Part shown: positions 12,249 through 22,424 of the stretch, in pieces
Numbering within the stretch: position 1 is the first letter of the stretch
How the letters are laid out: each line of letters begins with the position of its first letter
Source of the DNA: Fagopyrum homotropicum
Taxonomy: Eukaryota > Streptophyta > Magnoliopsida > Caryophyllales > Polygonaceae
NCBI GenBank assembly: GCA_033239125.1
Contig: BSWB01000005.1
Location: 143,960,494 to 144,024,493, forward strand
Length of the DNA: 64,000 bases
Reading direction: 5' to 3'
Made by a program: the position numbers and the translations under genes
Notes under the pieces: model-generated
What the model was told of the DNA's origin: nothing
Seen by the model: the letters and a program-made list of their open reading frames with translations, nothing else
The model's database searches: none

Positions 12249-13216
12249 CCAATTCTTTCAATTAAAAATAGGGATTCAACAAAAGGGATAACGGTACTTC
12301 ATAAAAGAAGGTATATAGGTCTAATAGTCGTCCAAGTTCGACCTAAATTTAATAAATCACAAGTGGGTCTGATCCGAAATTTGAATGAAGAATCGTCGTA
12401 AAAATACAATTGGACATAATTCCGGTGGTAAATGTGCATGTAACTATGGGTTGTCCTACGCATGCCCGTTGTTACAGTTGTGTATTGATAAATCGGATTA
12501 ATCTCTTTTGCACGGTCGTAGATATGCCCTTAACTCTATATGTGGATGCTTTGTGACCCTCCGAAACTCTTCATGCTTGTTCCATCAACTCTCTCAATCA
12601 CCATACTCGTCATAAACCACCTAAAAAACGCTCCGAGCACTTAATATCACACACTAAAGGAGTAAACATCCAATCTTACAATATAAACCAAAAGTAACAT
12701 AAAGACGTCTATTGGCATGCCGAATGAAGACAAAACTACACCTTTTTGTATCTTAGAACGACTAATATGTATGTCATCAATTACCATTCTACCCTAATAA
12801 CACCGGAGAAGAAGCCATTGCACCAACGACAACACTGATCATGGATCATACCGTCTTCCCACGGGAATATGAATTGCGTTTAGATCAATATTGTAGGTCT
12901 TGTTTTCTGCTTCATAAATTACGCAATATCATTTCTTCAAGCTTGCATGTGTAATTCATTTCTATCAATCCTCGAGTTTTGTTGTGATTTGTTCCGTGTT
13001 ATCTTCTGCATATTGACATATATGCATTTCAATCTATATTTTACACACAACCAATTGTTGAAATAAAAATTCCGTGTACATGGAGTCAAGAGTTTTGTTG
13101 TGCTATGGACATATTAATTAAGGCTTGGTTCGATAAAGCTAACAAGTAAGACCTTTACACTTGTTTTTTTAACTTATTATTTTGTATTTATTTTTATATT
13201 ATCAATTATGCTATAA
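12249..13216. other. Spacer without recognised gene
   Basis: I see no coding pattern, RNA gene or clear repeat structure here. The texture is that of old, degenerate repeat DNA. Confidence 0.5.
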
Positions 13217-13656
13217 TTAGGGCTTGTTCGATATGATGAACTTTTTGGATAGTTGATTTTTTTTGCATAGTTTAAATTGTTAGTGTAGTTGATTGCATAG
13301 TTTTTTGAAAGGTTTTGTAAAACATGTAAATCTAATAAAAATACATAATTGGTGTTTGATGAAAGTAGATTTTTTGGACAATTTTTAGGATAAATTTACC
13401 AAAAATAAAAAGAACAAGACGACATGTACAAATAATTAAACATGTTTTGGGGGCAAAACTGTAAACAACTTTTATAATCTACTAAAAAATCTCCCAAAAG
13501 TTATCATTTAAAGCTTTAAAAATGGCAAATAATCTAACAAATAACCTGCACAAAAAGCTAATCTTGTAAATAATCTCTATATGCCATACACCCCAAGCTT
13601 TCAAAGTATGAAAAATCTACACAAAAAGCTACATAATAATGCACTTGAGCACACCC
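13217..13656. mobile_element. MITE ending in TTAGGGCTTGTTC / TAAGGGTGTGCTC
   Basis: The left end ttagggcttgttc and the minus-strand right end taagggtgtgctc form imperfect TIRs. The interior contains 'ttttttggatagttg' and 'gataaatttacca' motifs that recur in the element at about 52305-52671, suggesting one family. The next element begins where this one ends. Confidence 0.5.
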
Positions 13657-15580
13657 TTAGGGCTTGTTTGGTATCAGCTGGATGGAGATTCATTTAGATT
13701 CTTTTCCAGTGTATTCTTCGGGATAGAAAAATTGTAAGCGTTTGGTATCGGTTTGAGCTTTTGTATTGTATTCTTTTACGAGATTCTTTTGCTAAAAGAA
13801 TCCCGAAAAAAGAAGCTTGACCTCCCAAACTTCTTCGAGATTCTTTAGGTTAGATTGTTATTATTTCCCCTCATACCCTCATTCTCCTCTCCTTTCTCTT
13901 GTTCTTCTTCCAGTCTCATATCTTGTTCTTCTTCCAGTCTCATATCTTGTTCTTCTTCCAGTCTCATCTCTCTCCTCCTTCTCTTCAGATCTTCTTCATC
14001 GGGTTCACATTCTACTAGTACTAGTCTCCTCTTCTCATTCCGTTTTCTAATCCCTCATTTCTCATTGCTGCATAAATCGACCAAATACACATTGTTGTAG
14101 AAATCGATCAAATACACAATAGTAGAAACCCAGAAATGGGGGCCAAAAGAATCTCGAAGAAGGATTGATTTCATTTTACTATTTTCAAGTCTTTGCATAA
14201 CAATATAGGTTAAATACATTGGATAAATAATGCATACTATTTTGGAAGGTAGCACCTAAGTCTGATACGTGATGTGGAGGTTGTGATGGTGAATGGATTA
14301 ATGCAATGGGAAATCACGGACTAATTCCACTTGGACCTTTGCGAGAACCTTTAACTTCGCTGGACAGAGACGATGTAGTAGTGATTCACCATTCAGATTT
14401 GGTAATGTGTTCAACTTCATGGCATGATTCTAATTTGCTATTGAGTGCATACTGCATCCATCCTCAACTCTCAAATTTCTAATTGTGGCATGGTTTTCAT
14501 AGCAGTACATTTGTCTCTGCTCTCTGTGGAATAGTGTCCTGAAATGAACGGCTAATACCAAGATACTTGGTCCTTCATATATCTGATCAAGATTGTGCAA
14601 GCATAGATGCGAAGATCATAGGGATCAAAGAGTGTGTCCCTGTTTACTTCACTAAAATTGTGCTTTCTCATTTCTTTATGGCAAATGATATGTCATGTAA
14701 AGTTCCATTGTCAGTTGCTCAGGACAAGGTCATATTGTGTGCTCATATTTTTCATTTGATTGCTTCTGATGTTGCAGCTTGGACCTCTTCATATTGATAG
14801 GTTGGACTTTAGTGACCACCACTTTTTCCAATATGAGGTACATTTTTCTTTCAAGTGCTCTTTCGTTCCTCCATGAATCCCAATGTTTCTTTTACCTTGC
14901 CAACTTCCTAATTGCTTTTATGTTGAATATATTGGTCTTTTGGCTCCCGTTTCTTGCATGTTCACTTTATATATATTCTCATGAATTATGGTGTCTAACA
15001 CAGGAGATTCTGAGAATTAAATCAACAATAAAACTGCTTGAAAACAAGCAATTTTATAGCACAGATCGATCAAATACACAGCATTAGAAACCCAGAAATG
15101 AAAGAAATCAAGCAATACAAACTTGTAATGGGATCCAACAATCATAATGCCCTTGAGAATGGTGCCAAATGTTATACCCATCATACACATACGTTCGTCT
15201 CAAAACCGGTCTTACCCAACTGAGCAACCCCTCGAGAATGTTGCCAAATGTATACCCATCAACAGCAAAACCATCTTTTCAAATAACAAGTGTCCAGAAA
15301 TGGAGAGTGACGACGACGAAGGAGAAGAGACGGTGGAGTCGCAATTGTCGATTAGAGGTTAGGGATGTAGAAAGACAAAAATTTGGGGTTAAATTTTGAG
15401 GGTATTTTGGTAATCTTATCTAAACGAATCTCTAACAATAATCTGATACCAAACAGAAAAATTGTACGTAAAAAACAATCTCTAACAATACCCATCTCCA
15501 ACAATCCCAAAGAATATCAAGAATCTCCATCCCGAAGAATCTAAAAAAAGAATACGCATACAATACCAAACAGGCTCTAA
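13657..15580. mobile_element. TIR element (about 1.9 kb) carrying LpxK gene fragments
   Basis: The left end is TTAGGGCTTGTTTGGTATC and the right end, read on the minus strand, is TTAGAGCCTGTTTGGTATT. Subterminal 'agattctt' and 'cgggat' motifs also recur inverted near both ends. A direct repeat, 'gatcaaatacaca' followed by 'tagaaacccagaaatg', brackets the cargo at 14103-14138 and 15064-15100. The cargo includes exons and introns of an LpxK gene, so it was copied from DNA. The class (PIF/Harbinger or hAT) is unsettled because no clean target duplication is visible. Confidence 0.65.
14268..14837 (+). pseudogene. Captured LpxK (tetraacyldisaccharide 4'-kinase) fragment, three exons
   Basis: Three pieces match the middle of plant LpxK, the kinase of mitochondrial lipid-A-like synthesis. 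Exon 14268-14401 reads RDVEVVMVNGLMQW, then after a one-base deletion GNHGLIPLGPLREPLTSLD and VVVIHHSDL, followed by a GTAATG donor. Exon about 14573-14728 holds SDQDCASIDAKIIGIKE, YFTKIVLSHFF and VPLSVAQDK before a GT. Exon 14778-14837 reads LGPLHIDRLDFSDHHFFQYE between TTGCAG and GTACAT. Intact plant LpxK has about 395 residues; the N-terminal P-loop region and the C-terminus are missing. Introns are kept, so the copy is not an mRNA-derived retrocopy. The frameshift and missing ends make it non-functional. Confidence 0.8.
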
Positions 15581-15585
15581 GGGCC

Positions 15586-15664
15586 TGTTCAAACTCCGAT
15601 CTACAAATCTGTTAGGGCCTGTTTGAGGATGGTTTTGATAGATTTGTAGATCGGAGTTTGAACA
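15586..15664. repeat. Perfect 25-bp inverted repeat with 29-bp loop
   Basis: Arm 15586-15610 (tgttcaaactccgatctaca...) is the exact reverse complement of 15640-15664. The loop carries 'ttagggcctgtttgagg', which looks like a transposon end, so this is probably a tiny fold-back MITE next to the LpxK element. Confidence 0.9.
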
Positions 15665-16236
15665 ATAAAAATAATGAAACATCACTAGATAAGAAAAATT
15701 GACGAAACAGTTTACAATCGACAAAAAAAACACTTTGATGTTCACAGTCCCTGTTTAAATAAACCGCAATATAGTATTTGGATCAAAAATTTAATTTGCA
15801 CAATAATATTACATATTTTCCGTGTATAATTCATTTGCTTGTATACTTTACACAATATATCACATGTTCATTGTACCATTGGTTGTAAGTAATTTTTCAT
15901 CTATCTCGATCTCATCTCTACCGGAGATGAAATCAAGATAGAGACAAGCGTATATTGCAATGTGAGAACGTGAATGAAGTATAAAAGGTTGACACTATGT
16001 CCCCAAATATTTATAGGAACTCATCGATGAATCTCACGGTAATACAATGAGAAAGTAAATGAAGAATAAATAAGGATATAAAATCCCTTAAAAGAACGTA
16101 AATGTGATAAGAACGTAGATGACAATTCTAAAGTATCCGCTCTCATACAAAAGCGAGAGCAAGCACACAGTATTTTCTTAAACAAGAATGGTAATAAAAA
16201 AGTTTCTTGTCCTAAACTCCTGTGTCATTGACATTT
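15665..16236. other. 3' flank of the first membrane-family gene
   Basis: No gene is recognised in this AT-rich spacer downstream of the minus-strand gene ending at 16237. Confidence 0.5.
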
Positions 16237-17193
16237 CTATGCACCACGATAAGTTTCACGGCGATCAATAAGCACATATTTGTCAATATGATGATGATAA
16301 GACTTGCATACAATGTAAAAGACCGGTTGTACAACAAGGGAAAGTAGGATGAAAATGTTGATAAAAAACGAGGCAATGACACCAAATCCAACCCTTTTCA
16401 ACATCCAAATATTTGAGGGATCAAACACAAGAAAACGGGCATATAGGTACAATGTCCCGCCAAGACAAAGAGGGCTCACCAAGAAAACAAGACTTGAAGT
16501 TCCCATTTTGCCCTTCATTAGGGTTTTGCTCCTTCTTAGAGCTTGAATCCCATAGCTCTCTTCCAAAACCGAAACTACATTTGCCAATTGGCAAAATTGA
16601 CCCATGAAACGAATACCCAACAAATACAATATCAAGAGTAATACTCCTAAGAAAATTTTCTTTTCACTTAACTCACGAGGATTGAAGGGAGGGTCAAATG
16701 CCTTAATGACAATCAAATAACATACAAAGTTGTAAATAGTTGTTGTGCCAACAATGCATATGGAAGTTACCATAACCCTCATCCATACCTTGGGGAGAAT
16801 GCGGAAAACCTCTATGAAGGTTACTCGCTTGCTTGAATAGATACAACCGACGGTGTAGAAGATAACCGAGGCCAATAATACGAAGAAAGTGAGGCATAAG
16901 GCGATATACGCAACTTGGACAATGTAAAACTTTACTAAAACACTTGATAAGGCCATTGAGGTTGCTTTATAAGGGGCTAGGTCATCATTTGCAAGTGTGT
17001 TTTCAAGGTGTGAAATCTTTTGAACAAGGAGATAAGAGACTTCAATGTGGGTCAAGCAAATGAAGGAGAAAGGAAGGATAAGTGTTAGCCATAGTTGAAG
17101 AAAGATCTTTCGCCATGTGAAGATGATCTTGAGAGATTCTCTCCATATGCCAAAGAAACCTAAATTTTGAAGCTCTTCTTGTTCCTTATCCAT
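16237..17193 (-). CDS. Multi-pass membrane protein, array member 1 (318 aa)
   Basis: This is an intronless frame starting MDKEQEELQNLGFFGIWRES. About six hydrophobic segments lie near residues 28-48, 90-118, 140-165, 182-205, 236-258 and 270-302. Family signatures are 'PKVWMRVMVTSIC', 'QLANVVSVLEESYG.QALRRSK.LMKGKMG' and a C-terminal 'YIVCKSYHHHIDK'. These recur in six other genes downstream, all on the same strand. Similar Arabidopsis proteins (At4g19950/At1g31130 type) are annotated as transmembrane or 'polyadenylate-binding protein 1-B-binding' proteins without a proven function. This copy is the most diverged: it lacks the SAL.DHL tail and ends about 20 residues early. It lies 11 kb from the rest, separated by two unrelated genes. 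Confidence 0.85.
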   Translation of the reverse strand: MDKEQEELQNLGFFGIWRESLKIIFTWRKIFLQLWLTLILPFSFICLTHIEVSYLLVQKISHLENTLANDDLAPYKATSMALSSVLVKFYIVQVAYIALCLTFFVLLASVIFYTVGCIYSSKRVTFIEVFRILPKVWMRVMVTSICIVGTTTIYNFVCYLIVIKAFDPPFNPRELSEKKIFLGVLLLILYLLGIRFMGQFCQLANVVSVLEESYGIQALRRSKTLMKGKMGTSSLVFLVSPLCLGGTLYLYARFLVFDPSNIWMLKRVGFGVIASFFINIFILLSLVVQPVFYIVCKSYHHHIDKYVLIDRRETYRGA

Positions 17194-18398
17194 GGTTTCT
17201 TGAACTTTCTTCCTTGATCTCTTATCTTTGGGTTATAGGAATATGATGTAAATGGGGGAATTGACTTTGTGATGGATCTTTTGTCTGGTGAACGTGGCTA
17301 GCTGGATGATTTACGTTACAAAATGTAGTATTAATAACATAGTATTTGGGGTAGGATAAGCTTGTGAAAACATTATTGACTTGAAAGAGAAGTTTGACTT
17401 GAAAACTCAATAGCACGACGTAGAAATTTCAAAATTATATTCAACATAATACATACTCGAAAAATACCCGGTTTGTAATTCCCGGGTTTAGGGCTTTGCG
17501 GGCTCTTGCCTAAAGAAGAGTGTCGGCTGGAGTTATCTTCAAAAACGAAGGTTCATTTGATGTAGGGTTGTTCAGAAATCGGACCGAAGTTTTGGACCGA
17601 CTCGAATCGTTCTATCCGATCTCAAACCAACCCCAACATCAGAGATACTAGAGGTTTGGGTTGGTCCAAGCCTTACTTCTTGAAGAAGAACAAAATAATC
17701 ATAATATCCGACTCTAGTATCCGCAAATGAGCTTACCAATATGAGAATTTTAAAGAATAGAACTTGTATTTTGGCTTTGAGCGGACTTTTTGAAGACCAA
17801 ATATCCAACTCAAGTATCCATTGTCGCAAACCACAAATGCATAGTAGTTTGCTCCAAAGTTTGGGTAAGGTCGATTTTAGACCGTTGAATGACCCTAATT
17901 TTAGGAAAAAAATAGAGGGGCATTTCGGCATGGCTAGCCAGATTGAGAGTTTAGTTTGGAGCAAACAACTTTGCCTTTGTGGTTCACGAACATGGAAACA
18001 ATGCAAAAATGAAAAAACGTCGTAGTTGTCATAGTTTTACATAAGTATTCTTTCATGTTTCCATTTGTCCCTTTCCGAATTTTTCTAGCTAGCTGCATCA
18101 AGATTCAGCTCAAGAAACTCCAAGTAGAATCAAACTCTCGGAAACATGAGGACTCAAAAAGAGAAGAAAAAGGGCAATAAATTAGCAGTTTCAGTTAACT
18201 ATTATGATTTATGCTTCTCATGTATCTACTACCAGCTTCGGATCAGGAACAAGATCAAACATATTTTTCACTTCAAATATACAAGTATCTACAATGCCTG
18301 AAATTAACAAAGATAAAACGTCCAAGTGATTGTTGTAATATATAGATGCTAACCGTATAAGAGGAGTCCTTCATTAATCTCGGTGAGGAGAGCTGATA
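17194..18398. other. Spacer without recognised gene
   Basis: Open frames exist on both strands at about 17570-18025 but show no family resemblance, and they overlap 'ttggaccg...cggtccaa'-type inverted pieces of MITE character. The promoter of the minus-strand gene at 17193 should lie at the left end. Confidence 0.4.
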
Positions 18399-19878
18399 TC
18401 AAGCTTGAGCTGAAATGGCGGTTCCATTTTTACCGAGTTCTCTTTGTCTTGCACGTTCCATCTTCCTCTTACGCCACTCTTCTAAGGCTGATCAATTCAA
18501 AGCATTATGACATTTGTTGATAAGAACTCACATATGTAGTATACAAAGATTACAATGGAAAATCAACTTACCCTTTTGGTTAGTACCATCTGAGGTGGAC
18601 CTGAAATTGTTTAGCCTTGTAGACAGATCAAATGCTGCAGTTTGCTTTGTATCTTTCTGTTGGACTGTCTCCGGTTCAGCATAAGCTTCTTGCTCGATTT
18701 CCCTCACCTAACATAACATAATAAAAGAAGACTACGTAAAAACGCCTACGCAAAAATCAGTTTCAGGCTTAGCAAGTTCTCCGAATTGCAGATCATGATG
18801 CATATGACTATTAACACATTCCCGGGCAATTGGAATACATAGTTTAAGAGGTCTCAACATCCAAATCTAGCTACTGACTATGGTACTTAATTCTCATTTG
18901 ATTACACATTGCATGTGGATTGGTGAAATTCTCATAGTTGGTGCTGCTGTGCACAAATCCATCTTTATGGTACGAGACTATGATCCAACTACCCCATACA
19001 ATGATCTATTAGATCATGTTCTTAGATATCGCCGTGGAATCTGAATATTACACTTCAAGTGGGCAATAGCAAGTGAGACATTTGTCAGGGTTTCAGATAA
19101 CTCAAATTGTAGTTAAGCTAGCATCTCTAGCTTTTAACAAAGCCATGAACACGTTACAGAATTGATAACATTCCTTATAAAACTCAAGTTATACACTACA
19201 GATGAACAGTTTAAACAACAAATAGATGCTAGCACCCTTTCCATTAGAAGCTGAGATGTAAATTAAAGGCTAATTTAGAAGGAAAGTACTCTTTTGATCA
19301 ACTCTAGAGGCTGCATAGCACGGCGCAACTCTTCTGATTCCTTGATAATCCTTTGCTGAACTGTAAACAACCAACCAAATTTAACTTGAATCATTCTCGA
19401 TTATCACGACCATACCGAACAATGTAACTGAGAAACAACTCTTTTACATCAGATATCCATATTTTGTGAATCGATTAAGTTGAACCCCTGTTATGAGATC
19501 ACTTTTAATCTGTAATCGCCCTTCGATATTCTCTACAAAATTGAATCAATTATCAATTATCTAGGTTTGAATTCACCTTCTTGCAAGCGAACTATGAGCT
19601 TGAATGGTTAAACTATGCTAAACTTGTTCGAATTCGATCAAGCGTGGATCTTCACTCCGAATCACTCTTTAACCCTAAAATTTGCAAATTTCTCCAAAAA
19701 AATTAATCGAACCTGAAAGAGGTAGGTGGCGGTTGGATGAGTACTTCCTGGATGAAGAAGAGGGAGGGGAAAGAAATCCTTGAAGGAGGAAGAGAGCAAA
19801 CACCACATTGACAAGGCAAAGAATTATCGTTGCATTCTTGAAGGAGAATTTGAGCTTCCATGATTGCTGTATATCCAT
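18399..19878 (-). CDS. Small single-pass membrane protein of unknown function (153 aa)
   Basis: Four exons, 19713-19878, 19290-19360, 18572-18707 and 18399-18487, join in phase with GT-AG borders and end at TGA. The protein begins MDIQQSWKLKFSFKN, has one hydrophobic segment (about residues 15-36), then a Ser-rich linker (PPSSSSRKYSS), then a charged helical or coiled-coil tail with VQQRIIKESEELRRAM, REIEQEAYAEPE and LEEWRKRKMERARQRE. This suggests a type II or signal-anchored protein with a long soluble C-terminal helix. The intact splice signals and codon-like composition argue for a working gene. I do not recognise a named family. A TRIM retrotransposon lies 57 bp upstream of the ATG, so the leader or promoter of this allele probably includes transposon sequence. 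Confidence 0.8.
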
Positions 19879-19934
19879 CCTTCTTCCACCTTCAGCAACC
19901 AGCAACCACCAAATTTTACAGGAAGAGAGAAATG

Positions 19935-20549
19935 TATTGGAAGATATGATCTTGTGTAATCTTTATTTAGAGAAGTAATAATAGTTTTTATTTTATATGA
20001 TCTTGTGTAATCTTTATTATTCTCCCATAACCCTATAAATATGGTGATAATAAACATAATAAACGTGTGGTTCTATCTCCACCATTCAAATCTATCATGG
20101 TATCAGAGCGGGTTCGATTCGGGACCTCAACCTCGTCTAAATCTACATTTACCACCGATTTACTGGTGGTCCTATCGATCTAATGTTGTCACCGAGAAAC
20201 TGGTGGTCATATCGATTTTACAAGTGGTGTTTGTGTCACCGCTCATTGTTGATCGAAGTGTTCTCTTTGCTCATTGTCAATGAAATGGTCCAGTCTTCAG
20301 CGTTGTTTGCCTACCCATGCTTCGACCGCGGGGGCGTATTGGAAGATACATATCACAATATCTTCCTATTAAATAAATAATGATATTATTCCGTTATATT
20401 AGGCTAGTTTATATTTGATTCTATTATTGCAATCTTTATTATTCTATTCTTATTCTATTGTAATCTCTATATAAAGGGTCATTGCTGCATCAATATATTT
20501 GTGGTTCTACCTTCACCATTCGTGTGGTCGAATTCACCAAAATCTATCA
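19935..20549 (+). mobile_element. TRIM-type miniature LTR retrotransposon with AAATG target duplication
   Basis: The left LTR (19935-20097) and right LTR (20337-20549) both begin TATTGGAAGATA and end AAATCTATCA. The flanks are AAATG at 19930-19934 and 20550-20554, a 5-bp target duplication. Immediately after the left LTR is TGGTATCAGAGC (20098-20109), the primer-binding site for initiator tRNA-Met. A G-rich tract (cgcgggggcg) precedes the right LTR. The internal part is only 239 bp and encodes no gag or pol. The LTRs differ in length and sequence, so the insertion is old. It lies between the small membrane protein gene and the GatB 5' region. Confidence 0.88.
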
Positions 20550-20749
20550 AAATGACTAATGAGAGAGTTCATTTCAATTTCACAATATTACATTTTCTTA
20601 ACCTATTTTTTAAAAAATAAAAAACGTTTACCTTACTTTAACAAATTTACAGTTTTTACACATGCTTGAGTCGAAATTTAGAAATAAGGCCTCAGGTAGT
20701 CAGGTGGGTGACGTGGGTCATCACTCATCAAACCTATCCTTGGCAGAAC

Positions 20750-20901
20750 AACATTCAACCCCATTACCCCAGTTTACCTCCGTCCATCTCCCGTCTCCAC
20801 CCCGGCCACTGCTGTAACATCTAGCCACCTAACTCTTTTCCAATATCCGACTTGAAGATAACCCTTCCGGTTCCAGTTCTCCAAGTTCAAGCCGCTCGAT
20901 G
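20750..20901 (+). other. Probable 5'-UTR exon of GatB
   Basis: A C-rich stretch (attaccccagtttacctccg and following) ends at GCTCGAT followed by GTAAGTTTC, a strong donor. At 22350 TTCTCAG followed by GTTGAAATCC is a good acceptor 75 bp before the GatB start. This is an inferred 5'-UTR intron of about 1.45 kb. Its 5' border is a guess. Confidence 0.45.
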
Positions 20902-21218
20902 TAAGTTTCTCGTTTTTTTTTCCCTGTTCAAATGGCTGAAAAGTGTCAGTTGGTCCACGGTTTCAGAAATTTATTAGATCGTGAGGGAGGGTTGATGCTT
21001 ATTTGATCAGATTTCCATAATGTTAGACGGGGCAATTTTTTAAATACTACGGTTTAGGCATGTTTCTGAAGGTGCGGTCTACGTGTTCGATGAAATACCT
21101 GAGAGAGAACTCGCAACAAAATATGAAAACCAATTCTCTCCTTAACATTCTCATATTCCATTTCCCAAAGGTTGCTTCTGTCCTAATCATGCTTGTTGCA
21201 ACACAGACCAAAACGCTT

Positions 21219-21910
21219 TAGGGTGTGTTTGCTTGTACGTGATTATAAACTAGTGAATGTTCAAATCGGAGTTTAAAACGAAAAACTAATAAAATTTGAG
21301 CTGTGTAAAAAATATCATAAACTATGTTTGGTTGTACAAAACTAGCTTAAGGGCCCGTTTGGTTTTAACTCCGGAATCGGTAACGGAATGGAAACGAATC
21401 TAGTCAATACGTATACCTTTGTTCATTAAAATTTTTGGAATCATTCCTTGTGTTTTGTAGTAATTGGATGAAAATTTGATTACTTTTGATACCCTATAGG
21501 GTAACAAAATGTGAGGAATCAAGTGCATTTTTCATTAAATCATGGGAAATGATTCCATAAAATTTCATGAATATGGATATACATATGGACTAAATTCGTT
21601 TCCATTCCGTTTCCGTTTCCGGAGTTGGAACCAAACGGGCCCTAAACGTTAACATAATAATTTACATTAACTATTTGAGTTAAATATCATGGTTAGTTTG
21701 TTATTAATGAAAAAAATGAAAGGATAGATTGGTATTTTTATTATAAAACACTAGTTCATTTAAACATAGCCTTGCCATTTGGAGCGTTTCATTTAAACAC
21801 CCATTTAAACTCTAAATTAGTTTATTTTATTATACAAACAATGTTCATATAATATTTTAAACATACCCTAGTTTATAAACTCGTGTTTGTGGACAAACAA
21901 ACACACCCTA
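21219..21910. mobile_element. MITE with TAGGGTGTGTTTG ends, carrying a nested MITE
   Basis: The left end tagggtgtgtttgcttgt matches the right end read on the minus strand, tagggtgtgtttgtttgt. 'Tataaact' motifs follow inside both ends. A second element (21351-21642) has inserted into it. Both lie in the inferred 5'-UTR intron of GatB. Confidence 0.7.
21351..21642. mobile_element. Tourist-like (PIF/Harbinger) MITE, 292 bp, TAA target duplication
   Basis: The TIRs gggcccgtttggttttaact and, inverted, gggcccgtttggttccaact are nearly perfect and extend through 'ccgga'. TAA stands directly outside both ends (21348-21350 and 21643-21645), as expected for PIF/Harbinger insertion. Confidence 0.9.
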
Positions 21911-22424
21911 ATTAGTCAATCTTTTTGTGTCACCAGTTATAAACAATTGCCGGAATATTGGCTACTGCAAGTTACAAACATTTTTTTCCTGCATAAAACT
22001 TTCCTTTTTATTAGAATCTCCCTAATCATTTCTAAACAGATAATAAGGACAGGTCTACAAGAAAGTTAGTATTGGCAAAAGTGACTAAGTGAGAAGTAAT
22101 TGTCACGCTTCTCTGGATTTGGAGAACTGGGAAAGGATAGAGAAGGTGAAAATTTGTTTGTAATTAATTGCTGATGCTTCCAAAGAGAAAGGAAAAGATT
22201 GCCTCTTTTTTGCTGTAGTTGTAATGGATAATATTGAGTTTTCCTTAAAATACTGTGTTGAGTAGGCCAGATTCGTTTTCATTGTTCTAACAAGAGTGAA
22301 CTGATATTTTTCCTAAATCTCTCTCTAACAATTGTTCTAAACAATTCTCAGGTTGAAATCCTCTTCATTTAGACCCCTGATGCTTTGTTGAATTGGAGTA
22401 AATAAGCAACAGGTCACAACCACC

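Noticed and set aside
17572..18025. Overlapping 144-codon minus and 94-codon plus frames
   Set aside because: Both strands are open over the same DNA, no recognisable domain, and the region overlaps MITE-like inverted pieces.
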